DNA of 64,000 bases from PWQG01 sp050486205. GTDB lineage: Bacteria; Pseudomonadota; Gammaproteobacteria; Pseudomonadales; Pseudohongiellaceae. Position 1 is the stretch's first letter, and each line of letters begins with the position of its first letter. A program made the translations under genes and the position numbers. Where the stretch lies: the NCBI GenBank assembly GCA_050486205.1, contig JBJHCW010000007.1:124001-188000 (forward strand), given 5' to 3'. Under the pieces are notes generated by a model. That model saw only the letters and a program-made list of their open reading frames with translations, was not told where the DNA came from and searched no databases. Shown here in pieces: positions 1 to 8,007 of this stretch.

Positions 1-2638
1 GCAGTACCCATCGATCAATCTCCACGATATGTCCGCTCTTCTCGGCCACGGGAATGAACTGACCGGGCATGATCAGCTCCTCGGTGCCTGCCTTGCGCAT
101 TCTTACCAGTGCCTCCAGGTGACTCAGGCTGCGGTCATCAGTCTGGTACACACCCTGGAAGTGCAATTCGAACAGGTTCGCTTCCAGGGCATGAGTGATA
201 CGTGACGCCCAGGTCATGCGTGCCATCATGGACTGTGACATATCGTGATTGGCATCATACATGGCCCAGGTGTTCTTGCCGGCGCTTTTTGCCTGGTACA
301 TCGCGGTATCGGCATGGGCGACCAGGTCTTCTGCATTGTCGCCGTGAGTGGGATAGATTGTGATGCCGATGCTGGTGGTGAGCTGGAAATTGGTACCGCG
401 AAACCTGAACGGAATCGAGGAGATGGTGTGCGCGATGCGGTCAGCGAGCTTCTCCGGACGCGAGTTGTGTGAGATCTCCGTGATCAGGGCAAACTCATCG
501 CCGCCGAGGCGGGCAAACATTTCCCCGGCCCGGACAAGACTGGATATTTCGCCTGCCGTGCGCACCAGCACGGTGTCGCCGGCGCGATGCCCGAAGGTGT
601 CATTGACGTACTTGAAGTCGTCCAGATCAAAATACAGCACCGCAAACTCACGGCTGGTGCGGTGGGCGCTGCGGATCATCCATTCCAGTTGTTCCTGGAA
701 GCGGTGCCGGTTGTGAAGACCGGTAAGCGCATCGTGTTCAGCCAGGTAGATCAGTTGCTGTGCTGTCTGCCGCTCATGGGTGACATCTTCATAGATCCAG
801 AGGCGACCGAGCCGCTCACCGGTATCACTGCTGACCGGGTAGGACAGTTGAGTGAGTATGCGGCCGTCCTGCAGATTGATCTCGTACTGTTCGCTGGCGT
901 CTGTGGCACGGCGCACCTGCAGCACATGCAGTGCGGCCTGTTCCGGGTTGGCGTATTGTTGTGTTGAATATGCCAGTGCCTGCTGGGTCGTGCAGCCGGT
1001 GAGATTGACGTCATCGGCGATCGCCCACATGCGACGAAATGCAGGATTTACGTACTCCACCCGGTTGTTGCTGTCCTGGAACAGTATGCCCATGTTCATT
1101 GCCGAGAGCAGGGCTGACATCCGGCTCTGTTCGCGTTGCGCCATGCCCAGCAATTCGCTCTGGCGTGCCTCGGACTGCTTGAGGCTTTCGAGCGTCTGCT
1201 GCATGTCAGTAACGTCCTGCAGGGTGCCGGCGTAGCGTACCGGATTGCCGGCATGGTCCCGAACGCAGAACCACGTGGGTTTGAAATATCGCACCGGGCC
1301 GCGATCGGGATTGGTGCGGAATATGGCCAGCGGCGGATTACCCTGGTCGGCCATGGACCGAAGCGATGTCATCACCAGTTCCCGGTCCTCCGGGTGCAGC
1401 AGCGTCATGTAGGTACCTGTGTCGGGCACACCAAGTGCCGGGTCGTGGTCGAGCAGGCGGTACATTTCCTTTGACCAGTAGCCCTGGTTGGTATGGACAT
1501 TGAACTCCCAGTGGCCCAGGTGGGCATAGGCCTCGGCGGTTTCCAGACGCTCGTTGGCTTGCGCGAGTTCGGTGGCATCGGTGATGTGCCCCTGCAGAAA
1601 CTGAAGGCCGCCCTGTCGGTCAAATACACCGTGACCCCGCTCCAGTACCTGGCGCGTGGTACCGTCGCGGTGGATGATGCGGTAATACAGCTCATAGTCC
1701 TGTTGCCGGGCAAGCGCCGTCTGAACCCATTTCCAGACCCGGTCTGCATCATCCGGATGGACGAAGCTGGCCAATGTCACCTTTCGATCTCGCATGAAGG
1801 CCGAGGCCGGGAATCCGCAGACCTCTTCCACGCTGCCAGCCATGTAAAGCACGGTGTAGTTGGCGTCATTACGGCAACGGTAGACAAAGCCGCTGAGTAT
1901 GTTCAACACCTGGTCCAGATCCTGATAGTGCAGCCTGTGATCCAGGCGCGTGATCAGGATCAGTGCCAGCGCTGCGATCAGGGCCGCGGCACCATGAAAG
2001 ACCTGCATTGGCATGCCGACCAGTTGCATGAATTCCTGCTCGGTGGGCAGCCACTGTGGGAAATTCACATCCGGATCGCGCAGGTTCAGCAAAAGCAGGG
2101 CATAAGCCAAAGCTGCGGCGCCGCCGGCGCGAAGCCAATTGCGGATCACGCGATCGTGTTGATCCATCGGAATCCGTCGGGAGGTGGCCAATGTGGCCAC
2201 GCCGGCAATGATGGCGCCAGGTATGCCAAATGCGTATTGAGCGCCGGTGCTCAGACCGGCAATGGGGTTCTCTGCGATACCGATGAAAAGCAGAACACCG
2301 GCCGACATGAGCAGGTGACAGGGCAGGGCAGGCAGGCTGATGTGCTTCTCAGCATCCAGGGATACCAAAGAGCGTCGACCGAACTCGAACAGGGCCGCGT
2401 AGGCAATCAGCATGACAGCCGAGCTGAGCCAGCCAGTCACCACATGGTGGTTGACCATATAGTCCCAGTGCAGCGCCTCGTGAGCACCTCGAAGTATACC
2501 AAAGCCACCGAGTAACCAGAGATGTGCCGCAAAGTGCAGACGTTTGTTCTGGGCGGGCAGTACGAAGGCCGCAATGCCCAGCGCGATGAAAGCCGCGCCG
2601 CAGGCGAAATGGAAATACCCTATGTAAGTATCTGTCAT
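1..2638 (-). CDS. Membrane PAS-GGDEF-EAL signalling protein (3' end beyond window)
   Basis: The reading frame is open from an ATG at 2638 to the left edge, so about 879 residues are visible and the C-terminus is missing. The first 210 or so residues hold about seven hydrophobic segments, a membrane sensor of MASE type. Three PAS-like regions follow (roughly residues 220-600). A GGDEF domain carries an intact LGGDEF site near residue 710 (bases 490-510). An EAL domain then begins, with LEALVRM near residue 840 (bases 100-122). The family makes and/or degrades cyclic di-GMP at the inner membrane. GGDEF is canonical, so cyclase activity is plausible. Phosphodiesterase activity cannot be judged because most EAL residues lie outside the window. 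Confidence 0.88.
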   Translation of the reverse strand, partial: MTDTYIGYFHFACGAAFIALGIAAFVLPAQNKRLHFAAHLWLLGGFGILRGAHEALHWDYMVNHHVVTGWLSSAVMLIAYAALFEFGRRSLVSLDAEKHISLPALPCHLLMSAGVLLFIGIAENPIAGLSTGAQYAFGIPGAIIAGVATLATSRRIPMDQHDRVIRNWLRAGGAAALAYALLLLNLRDPDVNFPQWLPTEQEFMQLVGMPMQVFHGAAALIAALALILITRLDHRLHYQDLDQVLNILSGFVYRCRNDANYTVLYMAGSVEEVCGFPASAFMRDRKVTLASFVHPDDADRVWKWVQTALARQQDYELYYRIIHRDGTTRQVLERGHGVFDRQGGLQFLQGHITDATELAQANERLETAEAYAHLGHWEFNVHTNQGYWSKEMYRLLDHDPALGVPDTGTYMTLLHPEDRELVMTSLRSMADQGNPPLAIFRTNPDRGPVRYFKPTWFCVRDHAGNPVRYAGTLQDVTDMQQTLESLKQSEARQSELLGMAQREQSRMSALLSAMNMGILFQDSNNRVEYVNPAFRRMWAIADDVNLTGCTTQQALAYSTQQYANPEQAALHVLQVRRATDASEQYEINLQDGRILTQLSYPVSSDTGERLGRLWIYEDVTHERQTAQQLIYLAEHDALTGLHNRHRFQEQLEWMIRSAHRTSREFAVLYFDLDDFKYVNDTFGHRAGDTVLVRTAGEISSLVRAGEMFARLGGDEFALITEISHNSRPEKLADRIAHTISSIPFRFRGTNFQLTTSIGITIYPTHGDNAEDLVAHADTAMYQAKSAGKNTWAMYDANHDMSQSMMARMTWASRITHALEANLFELHFQGVYQTDDRSLSHLEALVRMRKAGTEELIMPGQFIPVAEKSGHIVEIDRWVL

Positions 2639-2712
2639 GCCTGTCCAGCATCCGACCCGAATTTTTGTGGTGAATCATAACGTGTAAGCTGGTCACAAGT
2701 CCCGTGGCGGGT

Positions 2713-2754
2713 AAACAAAAATGCCCCGATTGCCTTTGTGGGGCAAGCGGGGCA
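2713..2754 (-). terminator. Rho-independent terminator after the PQQ dehydrogenase gene
   Basis: On the minus strand a 7-bp stem TGCCCCG/CGGGGCA (2722-2728 with 2748-2754) continues, after one mismatch, into TTGCC/GGCAA around a 7-base loop. It is followed directly by TTTTTGTTT. It lies 27 bases past the stop at 2781 and would end that transcript before the divergently placed sensor gene's promoter region. Confidence 0.85.
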
Positions 2755-2780
2755 CTGGATCACACAGTTGCGGTGTTGTA

Positions 2781-4001
2781 TCAGTTGGCCGGTTCCAGGC
2801 GCACGATCGGGGTCAGCGCGCCACCACGGTCGTCAACAGCCAGATAGATGTAACCGTCAGGACCCTGGCGCACATCACGGATACGATACTCGCCGCGCAG
2901 CAGTTGTTCCTCGTAGACCACAAAGTTCTCGTCATTCACCTCCACGCGAGACAGCATCTGGTGCTGACCGGCCATGCCGCCGTTGAAGATGTGGCCCTGC
3001 CACTCGGGAAACTGATCACCGGTGTAGATCATCAGGCCGGAGGTGGCAATGGACGGCGTCCAATAGTGGATCGGTGGTTCCATGCCGTCGCGCTGGCGAT
3101 CCACATGGATGGTGGCGCCGGTGCCGTAGTGCACACCATAGCCGACTACTGGCCAGCCGTAGTTCTTGCCCGCCCTGATCAGGTTGAGCTCATCACCGCC
3201 CTGTGGTCCGTGCTCGTTCTGCCAGAGAGCGCCGGTTTCCGGGTGTACGGCAAATCCCTGGGGACTGCGGTGGCCGTAGCTGAAGATTTCCGGTCTGGCA
3301 TAGTCGTGGCCAACAAAGGGATTGTCAGCTGGCACACGGCCATCGTCATACAGACGCACGATGGTACCAACATGGTTGCTCCTGTCCTGGGCCGGGTGTG
3401 ACTCCACGTCGCCAACCGGAGCAAACTGGCGATCTCCAATGGTGATATACAGGTAACCGTCGTGATCAAAGGCCAGGCGAGAGCCGTGGTGGCCCCGACC
3501 GGTATGCCAGGCGTCAGCCTCGAAGATTTCCTCCACGTCCACCAGTGCATGCCCTTCCAGGCGGCCGCGTACAACAGCCGTTGTGCCCTGGGAGTCGTCT
3601 GCATTGGGTTTGGCGAAGCTCAGGTAGACAAAGCGGTTATTGTCGAAATCCGGGTGCAGTACCACATCGAGCAGGCCGCCCTGGCCGCCGACACGCACGG
3701 TGGGTACTCCGGCGATCGGCTCCTCGACCAGTTCACCATCCTGGATCAGGCGCAGACGGCCGGGACGTTCGGTCACCAGCATGTCGCCGTTGGGCAGCCA
3801 GGTCATGCCCCAGGGGTGTTGCAGGCCATCAACCACGGTCACGACCTGGAAGTTGTGATGTTGTGATTCATGCACTTCAGCCCGTGCGCCAGCGCTCAGG
3901 GCAAGGACCAGAACAACCATCAAAACCATGACCATCCAGCGATTGACGCCGGTGGCCGGCAGACGCGCAGCCTGCACCTTTACATATGTCTTGTACGACA
4001 T
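2781..4001 (-). CDS. Exported PQQ-type aldose sugar dehydrogenase (GSDH/YliI family)
   Basis: A protein of 406 residues. The ATG at 4001 is chosen over an in-frame ATG at 4031 because AAGGAGAG lies five bases upstream (4006-4013). A hydrophobic N-terminal segment ends in AGARA near residue 40, indicating export to the periplasm. The rest is a six-bladed beta-propeller of the glucose/sorbosone dehydrogenase family, with WGMTWLPNGDMLVTERPGR, GRGHHGSRLAFD, SYGHRSPQG and NEHGPQGGDELN motifs. The HHG and HR-PQG residues match those that contact PQQ and substrate in soluble glucose dehydrogenase. The expected role is PQQ-dependent oxidation of aldoses in the periplasm. No PQQ biosynthesis genes are in view, so cofactor supply is unknown. 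The gene follows a small thioredoxin-like gene by 57 bases and is probably co-transcribed with it. Confidence 0.9.
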   Translation of the reverse strand: MSYKTYVKVQAARLPATGVNRWMVMVLMVVLVLALSAGARAEVHESQHHNFQVVTVVDGLQHPWGMTWLPNGDMLVTERPGRLRLIQDGELVEEPIAGVPTVRVGGQGGLLDVVLHPDFDNNRFVYLSFAKPNADDSQGTTAVVRGRLEGHALVDVEEIFEADAWHTGRGHHGSRLAFDHDGYLYITIGDRQFAPVGDVESHPAQDRSNHVGTIVRLYDDGRVPADNPFVGHDYARPEIFSYGHRSPQGFAVHPETGALWQNEHGPQGGDELNLIRAGKNYGWPVVGYGVHYGTGATIHVDRQRDGMEPPIHYWTPSIATSGLMIYTGDQFPEWQGHIFNGGMAGQHQMLSRVEVNDENFVVYEEQLLRGEYRIRDVRQGPDGYIYLAVDDRGGALTPIVRLEPAN

Positions 4002-4058
4002 GGGGCTCTCCTTCGGTCGATTGAAATTCATCAGTTGTGGCCTGTCGCCTGTCAGTGG

Positions 4059-4484
4059 TCAGGGTAGCGCCCGATCGGCAAAGGCTCGCAGTTCCTGCGG
4101 GCTGCCCGGGCGACCCATGATGTCGACCACGTTGCCGCTGGCGTCAAAAAGGACCAGTTCTCCGTCTCGCACACCGTGTGTCTCAGAGAACGCCACCCCG
4201 TCGGGATGGCCCGTATGCGTGACCAGGAACTGCATACGTTCCTCGTACTCCGGATGCACCTGCAGCATCATGTTCATCACCTGGTCGCCGCCAACCACAT
4301 GAACCTCGCGCAGCATGACCAGAGCGGGTTGGCCCTGACCGATCCGGCCCAGGTCGCTGGGGAAGGAGCCCTGCGGCAACAGCTGCCACAGCACGCCAAT
4401 CACCACGGCCAGGCACATGACCGTGACCAGAAGCTTCAACCACCCGGGCATGCCGCGTTTCAGGTCACTGTCGTCCGTTGTCAT
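4059..4484 (-). CDS. Membrane-anchored thioredoxin-fold protein lacking a CXXC motif
   Basis: A protein of 141 residues. One transmembrane segment (about residues 15-37, WLKLLVTVMCLAVVIGVLW) precedes a periplasmic domain that reads like a thioredoxin: a QPALVML strand, a helix, then FLVTHTGHPDGVAFSETHGVRDGELVLFDASGNVVDIMG and a terminal helix. The strand LVLFDASGNVV and the following glycine fit the conserved thioredoxin core. The usual redox CXXC is absent (REVHVVGGDQ at that place), so it cannot act as a dithiol oxidoreductase. The family assignment is inferred from pattern only. It lies just upstream of the sugar dehydrogenase gene, which might be its partner. Confidence 0.65.
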   Translation of the reverse strand: MTTDDSDLKRGMPGWLKLLVTVMCLAVVIGVLWQLLPQGSFPSDLGRIGQGQPALVMLREVHVVGGDQVMNMMLQVHPEYEERMQFLVTHTGHPDGVAFSETHGVRDGELVLFDASGNVVDIMGRPGSPQELRAFADRALP

Positions 4485-4650
4485 CGGTGCTGCCTTAATT
4501 CTGTTGTGTCTTCTGTTGCGTCGAGTTCTGTCGTTCTAAATCAATAACTTGTGCAACCGACTGTGTTTGGTTGGCTGACCCCATAAGATAACGCAGCGCG
4601 CGGCGTTTGTGAACTGTAGTACGCTGACGGGCAGTGCTTCGGATCAGTTT

Positions 4651-5916
4651 TCAGCCCTTGCGGTGCAGGCGCACTGGCAGGGCGCTGTAGCCTTTCACGA
4701 AGCTGGAATAGATGCGTGACGGCTCACCGGTCACTTCTACATGATGAAAACGCGCCATGATTTCTTCCCACAACACACGCAGCTGCATCTCCGCCAGGCG
4801 ATTGCCCATGCAGCGGTGGATGCCAAACCCGAAGGCAATGTGCTGGCGCACGCGCGGACGGTCGATGATGAACTCATTGGCGCGCTCGATGGCGTCCTCG
4901 TCCCGGTTCGCCGAGGCATACCACATCAGCACCTTGTCACCCTTGCGGATGGTCTTGCCGCCCAGCTCGGTGTCACGGGTGGCCGTGCGACGCATATACG
5001 CCAGTGGTGTCTGCCAGCGGATAATTTCCGAGACCATGGACGGGATCAACGCCGGATTGGCCCGCAGCCTGTTGTATTGCTCGGGGAACTCGTTGAGCGC
5101 CAGCACGCCGCCGGTGATCGAGTTGCGTGTGGTGTCATTGCCGCCGACGATCAGCAGCACCAGGTTACCGAGAAACTCCATGGCGGGCATGTTGCGGGTG
5201 GCCTGGCCATGGGCAAGCATGGAGATCAGATCATTGCCGGGCGCCTTCGTGGCGCGCTCGTGCCACAGGGCCTGGAATCGGGCCAGGCACTCTTTCAGGA
5301 TTTCAAAACCTTCCTCGTAGCTGTCAATGACCCCGGCCCCGGGAATGGCGGTGGCCACATCGGACCAGTAGGGTAGTTTGTGCCGCTCCTCGAACGGAAA
5401 ATCAAACAGTGTGGCCAGCATCTGCGTGGTGAGCTCGCGAGAGACGTCATCCACCCAGTTGAACTCCCGGTCATCTGGCAGATTGTCCAGTATATTGATC
5501 ACGCGCTGGCGAATCAGCCCTTCCAGGTTCTTCAGATTGGCCGGCGCCACCACACCCTGCACGGTCTTGCGCTGCTCGTCGTGTTTGGGCGGGTCCATGG
5601 CAATGAACATGGGCAAGGTGTATTGCGGTGCCACGTCCACAATACCAATGGTGGGTTCGGATGAAAAAATATCGGTTGCCGCTTCCACGGTCATGATGTC
5701 GCGGTAGCGCATCACAGACCAGTAAGGGCCTACGGCTGATTGCGGGCAGTAGTGCACCGGGTCGTCGCGGCGAAGTCGCTCGAGGAACGGCAGGTATTCA
5801 TTGGCCTGCCAGATGCCCGGGTGCGCCAGGTCGATTTCCTCAAGCGGCATGGTCCAGGGATCGCGGCCGACCAGGCTGCGGGATGAGGATGTCCTGTGCT
5901 TTGCACTTGTACTCAT
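4651..5916 (-). CDS. Cytochrome P450 of the CYP153 alkane hydroxylase family
   Basis: A protein of 421 residues. The ATG at 5916 follows CAGGAGGAG, whereas a longer start at 6006 would run into the ferredoxin gene. P450 hallmarks are all present: I-helix GGNDTTRNS, K-helix ExxR in SEIIRW, and the heme loop FGFGIHRCMGNRLAE with Cys369. Segments MFIAMDPPKHD, VQGVVAP and RWQTPLAYMRR closely resemble bacterial CYP153, which hydroxylates terminal carbons of medium-chain alkanes, fatty acids and cyclic or terpenoid substrates. It is soluble and needs electrons from a ferredoxin, and one is encoded 40 bases upstream. No ferredoxin reductase gene is in the cluster. The precise substrate cannot be read from sequence. 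Confidence 0.93.
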   Translation of the reverse strand: MSTSAKHRTSSSRSLVGRDPWTMPLEEIDLAHPGIWQANEYLPFLERLRRDDPVHYCPQSAVGPYWSVMRYRDIMTVEAATDIFSSEPTIGIVDVAPQYTLPMFIAMDPPKHDEQRKTVQGVVAPANLKNLEGLIRQRVINILDNLPDDREFNWVDDVSRELTTQMLATLFDFPFEERHKLPYWSDVATAIPGAGVIDSYEEGFEILKECLARFQALWHERATKAPGNDLISMLAHGQATRNMPAMEFLGNLVLLIVGGNDTTRNSITGGVLALNEFPEQYNRLRANPALIPSMVSEIIRWQTPLAYMRRTATRDTELGGKTIRKGDKVLMWYASANRDEDAIERANEFIIDRPRVRQHIAFGFGIHRCMGNRLAEMQLRVLWEEIMARFHHVEVTGEPSRIYSSFVKGYSALPVRLHRKG

Positions 5917-5956
5917 GTGCTCCTCCTGCGGGTGGTGCCGGTTCGGGCGGCGCTGA

Positions 5957-6277
5957 TCAGAACTGGAACTCGGGCAAGCGCACCACCAGGCCGTCCAGTC
6001 TGTCACTGACCTGTATCTGGCAGGACAGGCGCGATCCGGGCTTGCGGTCAGGGTTCAGGTCCAGCATGGGCTCCTCGAACTGATCCGGTTCACCGACGAC
6101 CGCCTGCCAGGCAGGGTCGACAAACACATGACAGGTGCCACAGGAACAGGAGCCGCCGCAGTCGGCGTCTATGCCCGGGACCATATGCCTGAGCGCTGCG
6201 CTCATGACCGAGTCATCGTTGTTGGCTTCCACTTCGTGTTCGGTACCGTTGAACTCAATATAGGTGATTGTAGGCAT
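5957..6277 (-). CDS. [2Fe-2S] ferredoxin, putidaredoxin/adrenodoxin type
   Basis: A protein of 106 residues, normal for the family. Cluster ligands are Cys40, Cys46, Cys49 (in DCGGSCSCGTC) and Cys86 (LSCQ). This is the C-X5-C-X2-C-Xn-C spacing of ferredoxins serving class I bacterial P450s. It ends 40 bases before the CYP153 start on the same strand and is very probably that enzyme's direct electron donor in the cytoplasm. A reductase passing electrons from NAD(P)H to it must be encoded elsewhere. AAGGA stands about 13 bases ahead of the ATG, rather far. Confidence 0.95.
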   Translation of the reverse strand: MPTITYIEFNGTEHEVEANNDDSVMSAALRHMVPGIDADCGGSCSCGTCHVFVDPAWQAVVGEPDQFEEPMLDLNPDRKPGSRLSCQIQVSDRLDGLVVRLPEFQF

Positions 6278-6313
6278 AAGGTGTGAAAATCCTTGTATCG
6301 TGTATCGTGACCG

Positions 6314-6931
6314 TCAGGCGCTGGCAGAGGGGCGTTGTCTGATGCGTTCGTACCAGGCAGCCAGGTGTTTCTGATCATCCTGCAGGCGGATATTGTTCAC
6401 CCGATTGAACTCAATGGTGACGAAGGCGCTTATGTCTGCAATCGTGAAGCGGTCGCAGCAAAGGTATTCGCGACCGTCCAGGTGGCGGTCCAGGAAACCG
6501 AAAAAGCGCTGCACGCCCTTGCCGCACTCCTCACCCCATTCCGGGAAGGGCTTCATGCGATCCTTGAAGTAGCCGCTGGTGTGCTGGAAACACATGCCTG
6601 TGGGCATCATGAAATAAAAGTCCAGCCAGCGTATCCACTGCTCGATATGTGCCTTTTCCCAGGCATCCGAACCCATCAACTGTGCCTGTTCAGGATGCAG
6701 TTCTTCGAAGTAGCGGCAGATGGCCATGGTTTCACTGAGGCATCGCCCATCGTCGAGCTCCAGCGTGGGCACTTTTTTCATCGGGTTGCGGGCCGCGAAC
6801 TCCGGACTCAGGTTCTCGCCTTTCTGGAGGTCAAGCTGCACAACGTCCATCTGGTCCAGCAGCCCCTTTTCTGCCAGGTACATACGTACGCGCCGCGGGT
6901 TGGGTGCGGTACGGGTTTCGTAAAGGATCAT
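6314..6931 (-). CDS. Glutathione S-transferase family protein
   Basis: A protein of 205 residues from the ATG at 6931, which has AGGAAAA upstream. An in-frame ATG at 6982 has no good ribosome site. The N-terminal thioredoxin-like domain (MILYETRTAPNPRRVRMYLAEKG) carries KVPTLELDDG with the cis-proline and the DGRCLSET turn that binds glutathione. The C-terminal half is the all-helical GST domain with FTIADISAFVTIEF. It lies between the btuF-like gene and the ferredoxin-P450 pair, all on one strand with gaps of 54 and 36 bases. It may therefore be expressed with the P450 and detoxify oxidised products. Substrate unknown. Confidence 0.9.
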   Translation of the reverse strand: MILYETRTAPNPRRVRMYLAEKGLLDQMDVVQLDLQKGENLSPEFAARNPMKKVPTLELDDGRCLSETMAICRYFEELHPEQAQLMGSDAWEKAHIEQWIRWLDFYFMMPTGMCFQHTSGYFKDRMKPFPEWGEECGKGVQRFFGFLDRHLDGREYLCCDRFTIADISAFVTIEFNRVNNIRLQDDQKHLAAWYERIRQRPSASA

Positions 6932-6985
6932 AGGGTTTTCCTGTTTTTCATGATGAGGATCAAAGGCCGCTATGGTAACCACAAT

Positions 6986-7879
6986 TCAACCGGTTTGTCT
7001 GCTATCGGGGCCAGTGCTCCGCTGACCGCTGATCTGGTCTGCCAGCCACTCCAGTCCATCAATCAGACGTGGTCCCGCCCGGCTGAAATGGGCGTTGCCG
7101 TCGCCGATGATCACGCGCCGCTTCTGCACAGCGCGCAGCGACACCCACCAGTGCTGATTTTCCAGTTCGCGCACCGCGCGGCGTGAACGCTCGGTATCAA
7201 ATCCACAGCAGGCCACAACAATGATGTCCGGGTCGCACTGCATGATTTCCTCCGGGGCCGCTGTGCGTGAGCGTTGCCCGGAGCTGGCCAGGCAGCTCTG
7301 TCCGCCAAGCAGGGTGATCATGTCGGGTATCCAGTGCCCGCCGGTGAACGGCGGATCCAGCCATTCCAGAAACAACACTTTTTCCCCGTCCAGCACGGGC
7401 GTACTGGCCACGGCGCCTGCGCGTTCGCGCAGCGAGCTCACGAGCTGCTGCCCGACCTCGTCGGCATTGATGGCGGCTGCGGTGCGTGTAATGTCATCCA
7501 GTACGTCGTCCAGACTGGAAGCGTCCAGTTCCAGCAATGCCGGGGGGTGGGGCAAAGAGGCCACAGCCCGATAGACATCACCGCCGGAAACTGCGCAGAC
7601 ATCGCATAAAGTCTGCGTTACAATAATATCGGGTGCCAGCTCCCCGAGCACCTGGATGTCCAGTTCATAGAGTCCCTTTCCGGCAGTCAGTTGTTGACGG
7701 ACAAATGTATCGATGGTGACCTGATCGCTGTCATGGGGCACGGCCGTACTGGTCAGTACCGCCCGGTCTGTAACGCTTTCCGGAAAGTCACAGCTGTGGG
7801 AAATGCCGACAAGGTCGTGCTGTCTGCCAAGGGCGCAGACAATTTCGGTGGCGCTGGGTAGCAGGGATACTATTTTCAT
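6986..7879 (-). CDS. BtuF-like cobalamin-binding protein (periplasmic-binding-protein fold)
   Basis: A protein of 297 residues that starts MKIVSLLPSATEIVCALGRQHDLVGISHSCDFP, the standard opening of the COG0614 cobalamin/cobamide-binding proteins. GLYELDIQVLGELAPDIIVTQTLCDVCAV and the DPDIIVVACCGF segment agree. There is no signal peptide, as in many Gram-negative members annotated as cobalamin-binding protein, so its location is unclear. No BtuC/BtuD permease or ATPase is in the window. The initiating ATG is one base away from a 13-bp inverted repeat (7881-7893), so the ribosome site (AGGA of the repeat) is supplied by that repeated sequence. Proximity to the btuB island supports a B12 role. 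Confidence 0.8.
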   Translation of the reverse strand: MKIVSLLPSATEIVCALGRQHDLVGISHSCDFPESVTDRAVLTSTAVPHDSDQVTIDTFVRQQLTAGKGLYELDIQVLGELAPDIIVTQTLCDVCAVSGGDVYRAVASLPHPPALLELDASSLDDVLDDITRTAAAINADEVGQQLVSSLRERAGAVASTPVLDGEKVLFLEWLDPPFTGGHWIPDMITLLGGQSCLASSGQRSRTAAPEEIMQCDPDIIVVACCGFDTERSRRAVRELENQHWWVSLRAVQKRRVIIGDGNAHFSRAGPRLIDGLEWLADQISGQRSTGPDSRQTG

Positions 7880-7880
7880 C

Positions 7881-7983
7881 CTAGTGTCCTGTCTGATAAG
7901 TTCGCATGCTTTCAGAGCCCCCCTGAATTGTGGCTGCTAGGCGCGTCCCGCAGGCAATATCGGGTATATTGACAGGACACTAG
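7881..7983. repeat. 103-bp element with 13-bp perfect terminal inverted repeats
   Basis: CTAGTGTCCTGTC at 7881-7893 is matched by its exact reverse complement GACAGGACACTAG at 7971-7983. The left 35 bases (7881-7915) match 32 of 35 bases of the reverse complement of 61539-61573, at the other end of the window. The element fills the gap between the btuF-like gene and a diguanylate cyclase gene. It contains no gene. It could be a miniature transposable element or a relic of insertion-sequence ends. Confidence 0.75.
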
Positions 7984-8007
7984 ATCTCATCGCTCCAGGG
8001 AAAGGGT

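Noticed and set aside
1493..2515. 340-codon plus-strand frame opposite the PAS-GGDEF-EAL gene
   Set aside because: It is antisense to a clear multi-domain gene, and its protein has no family features.
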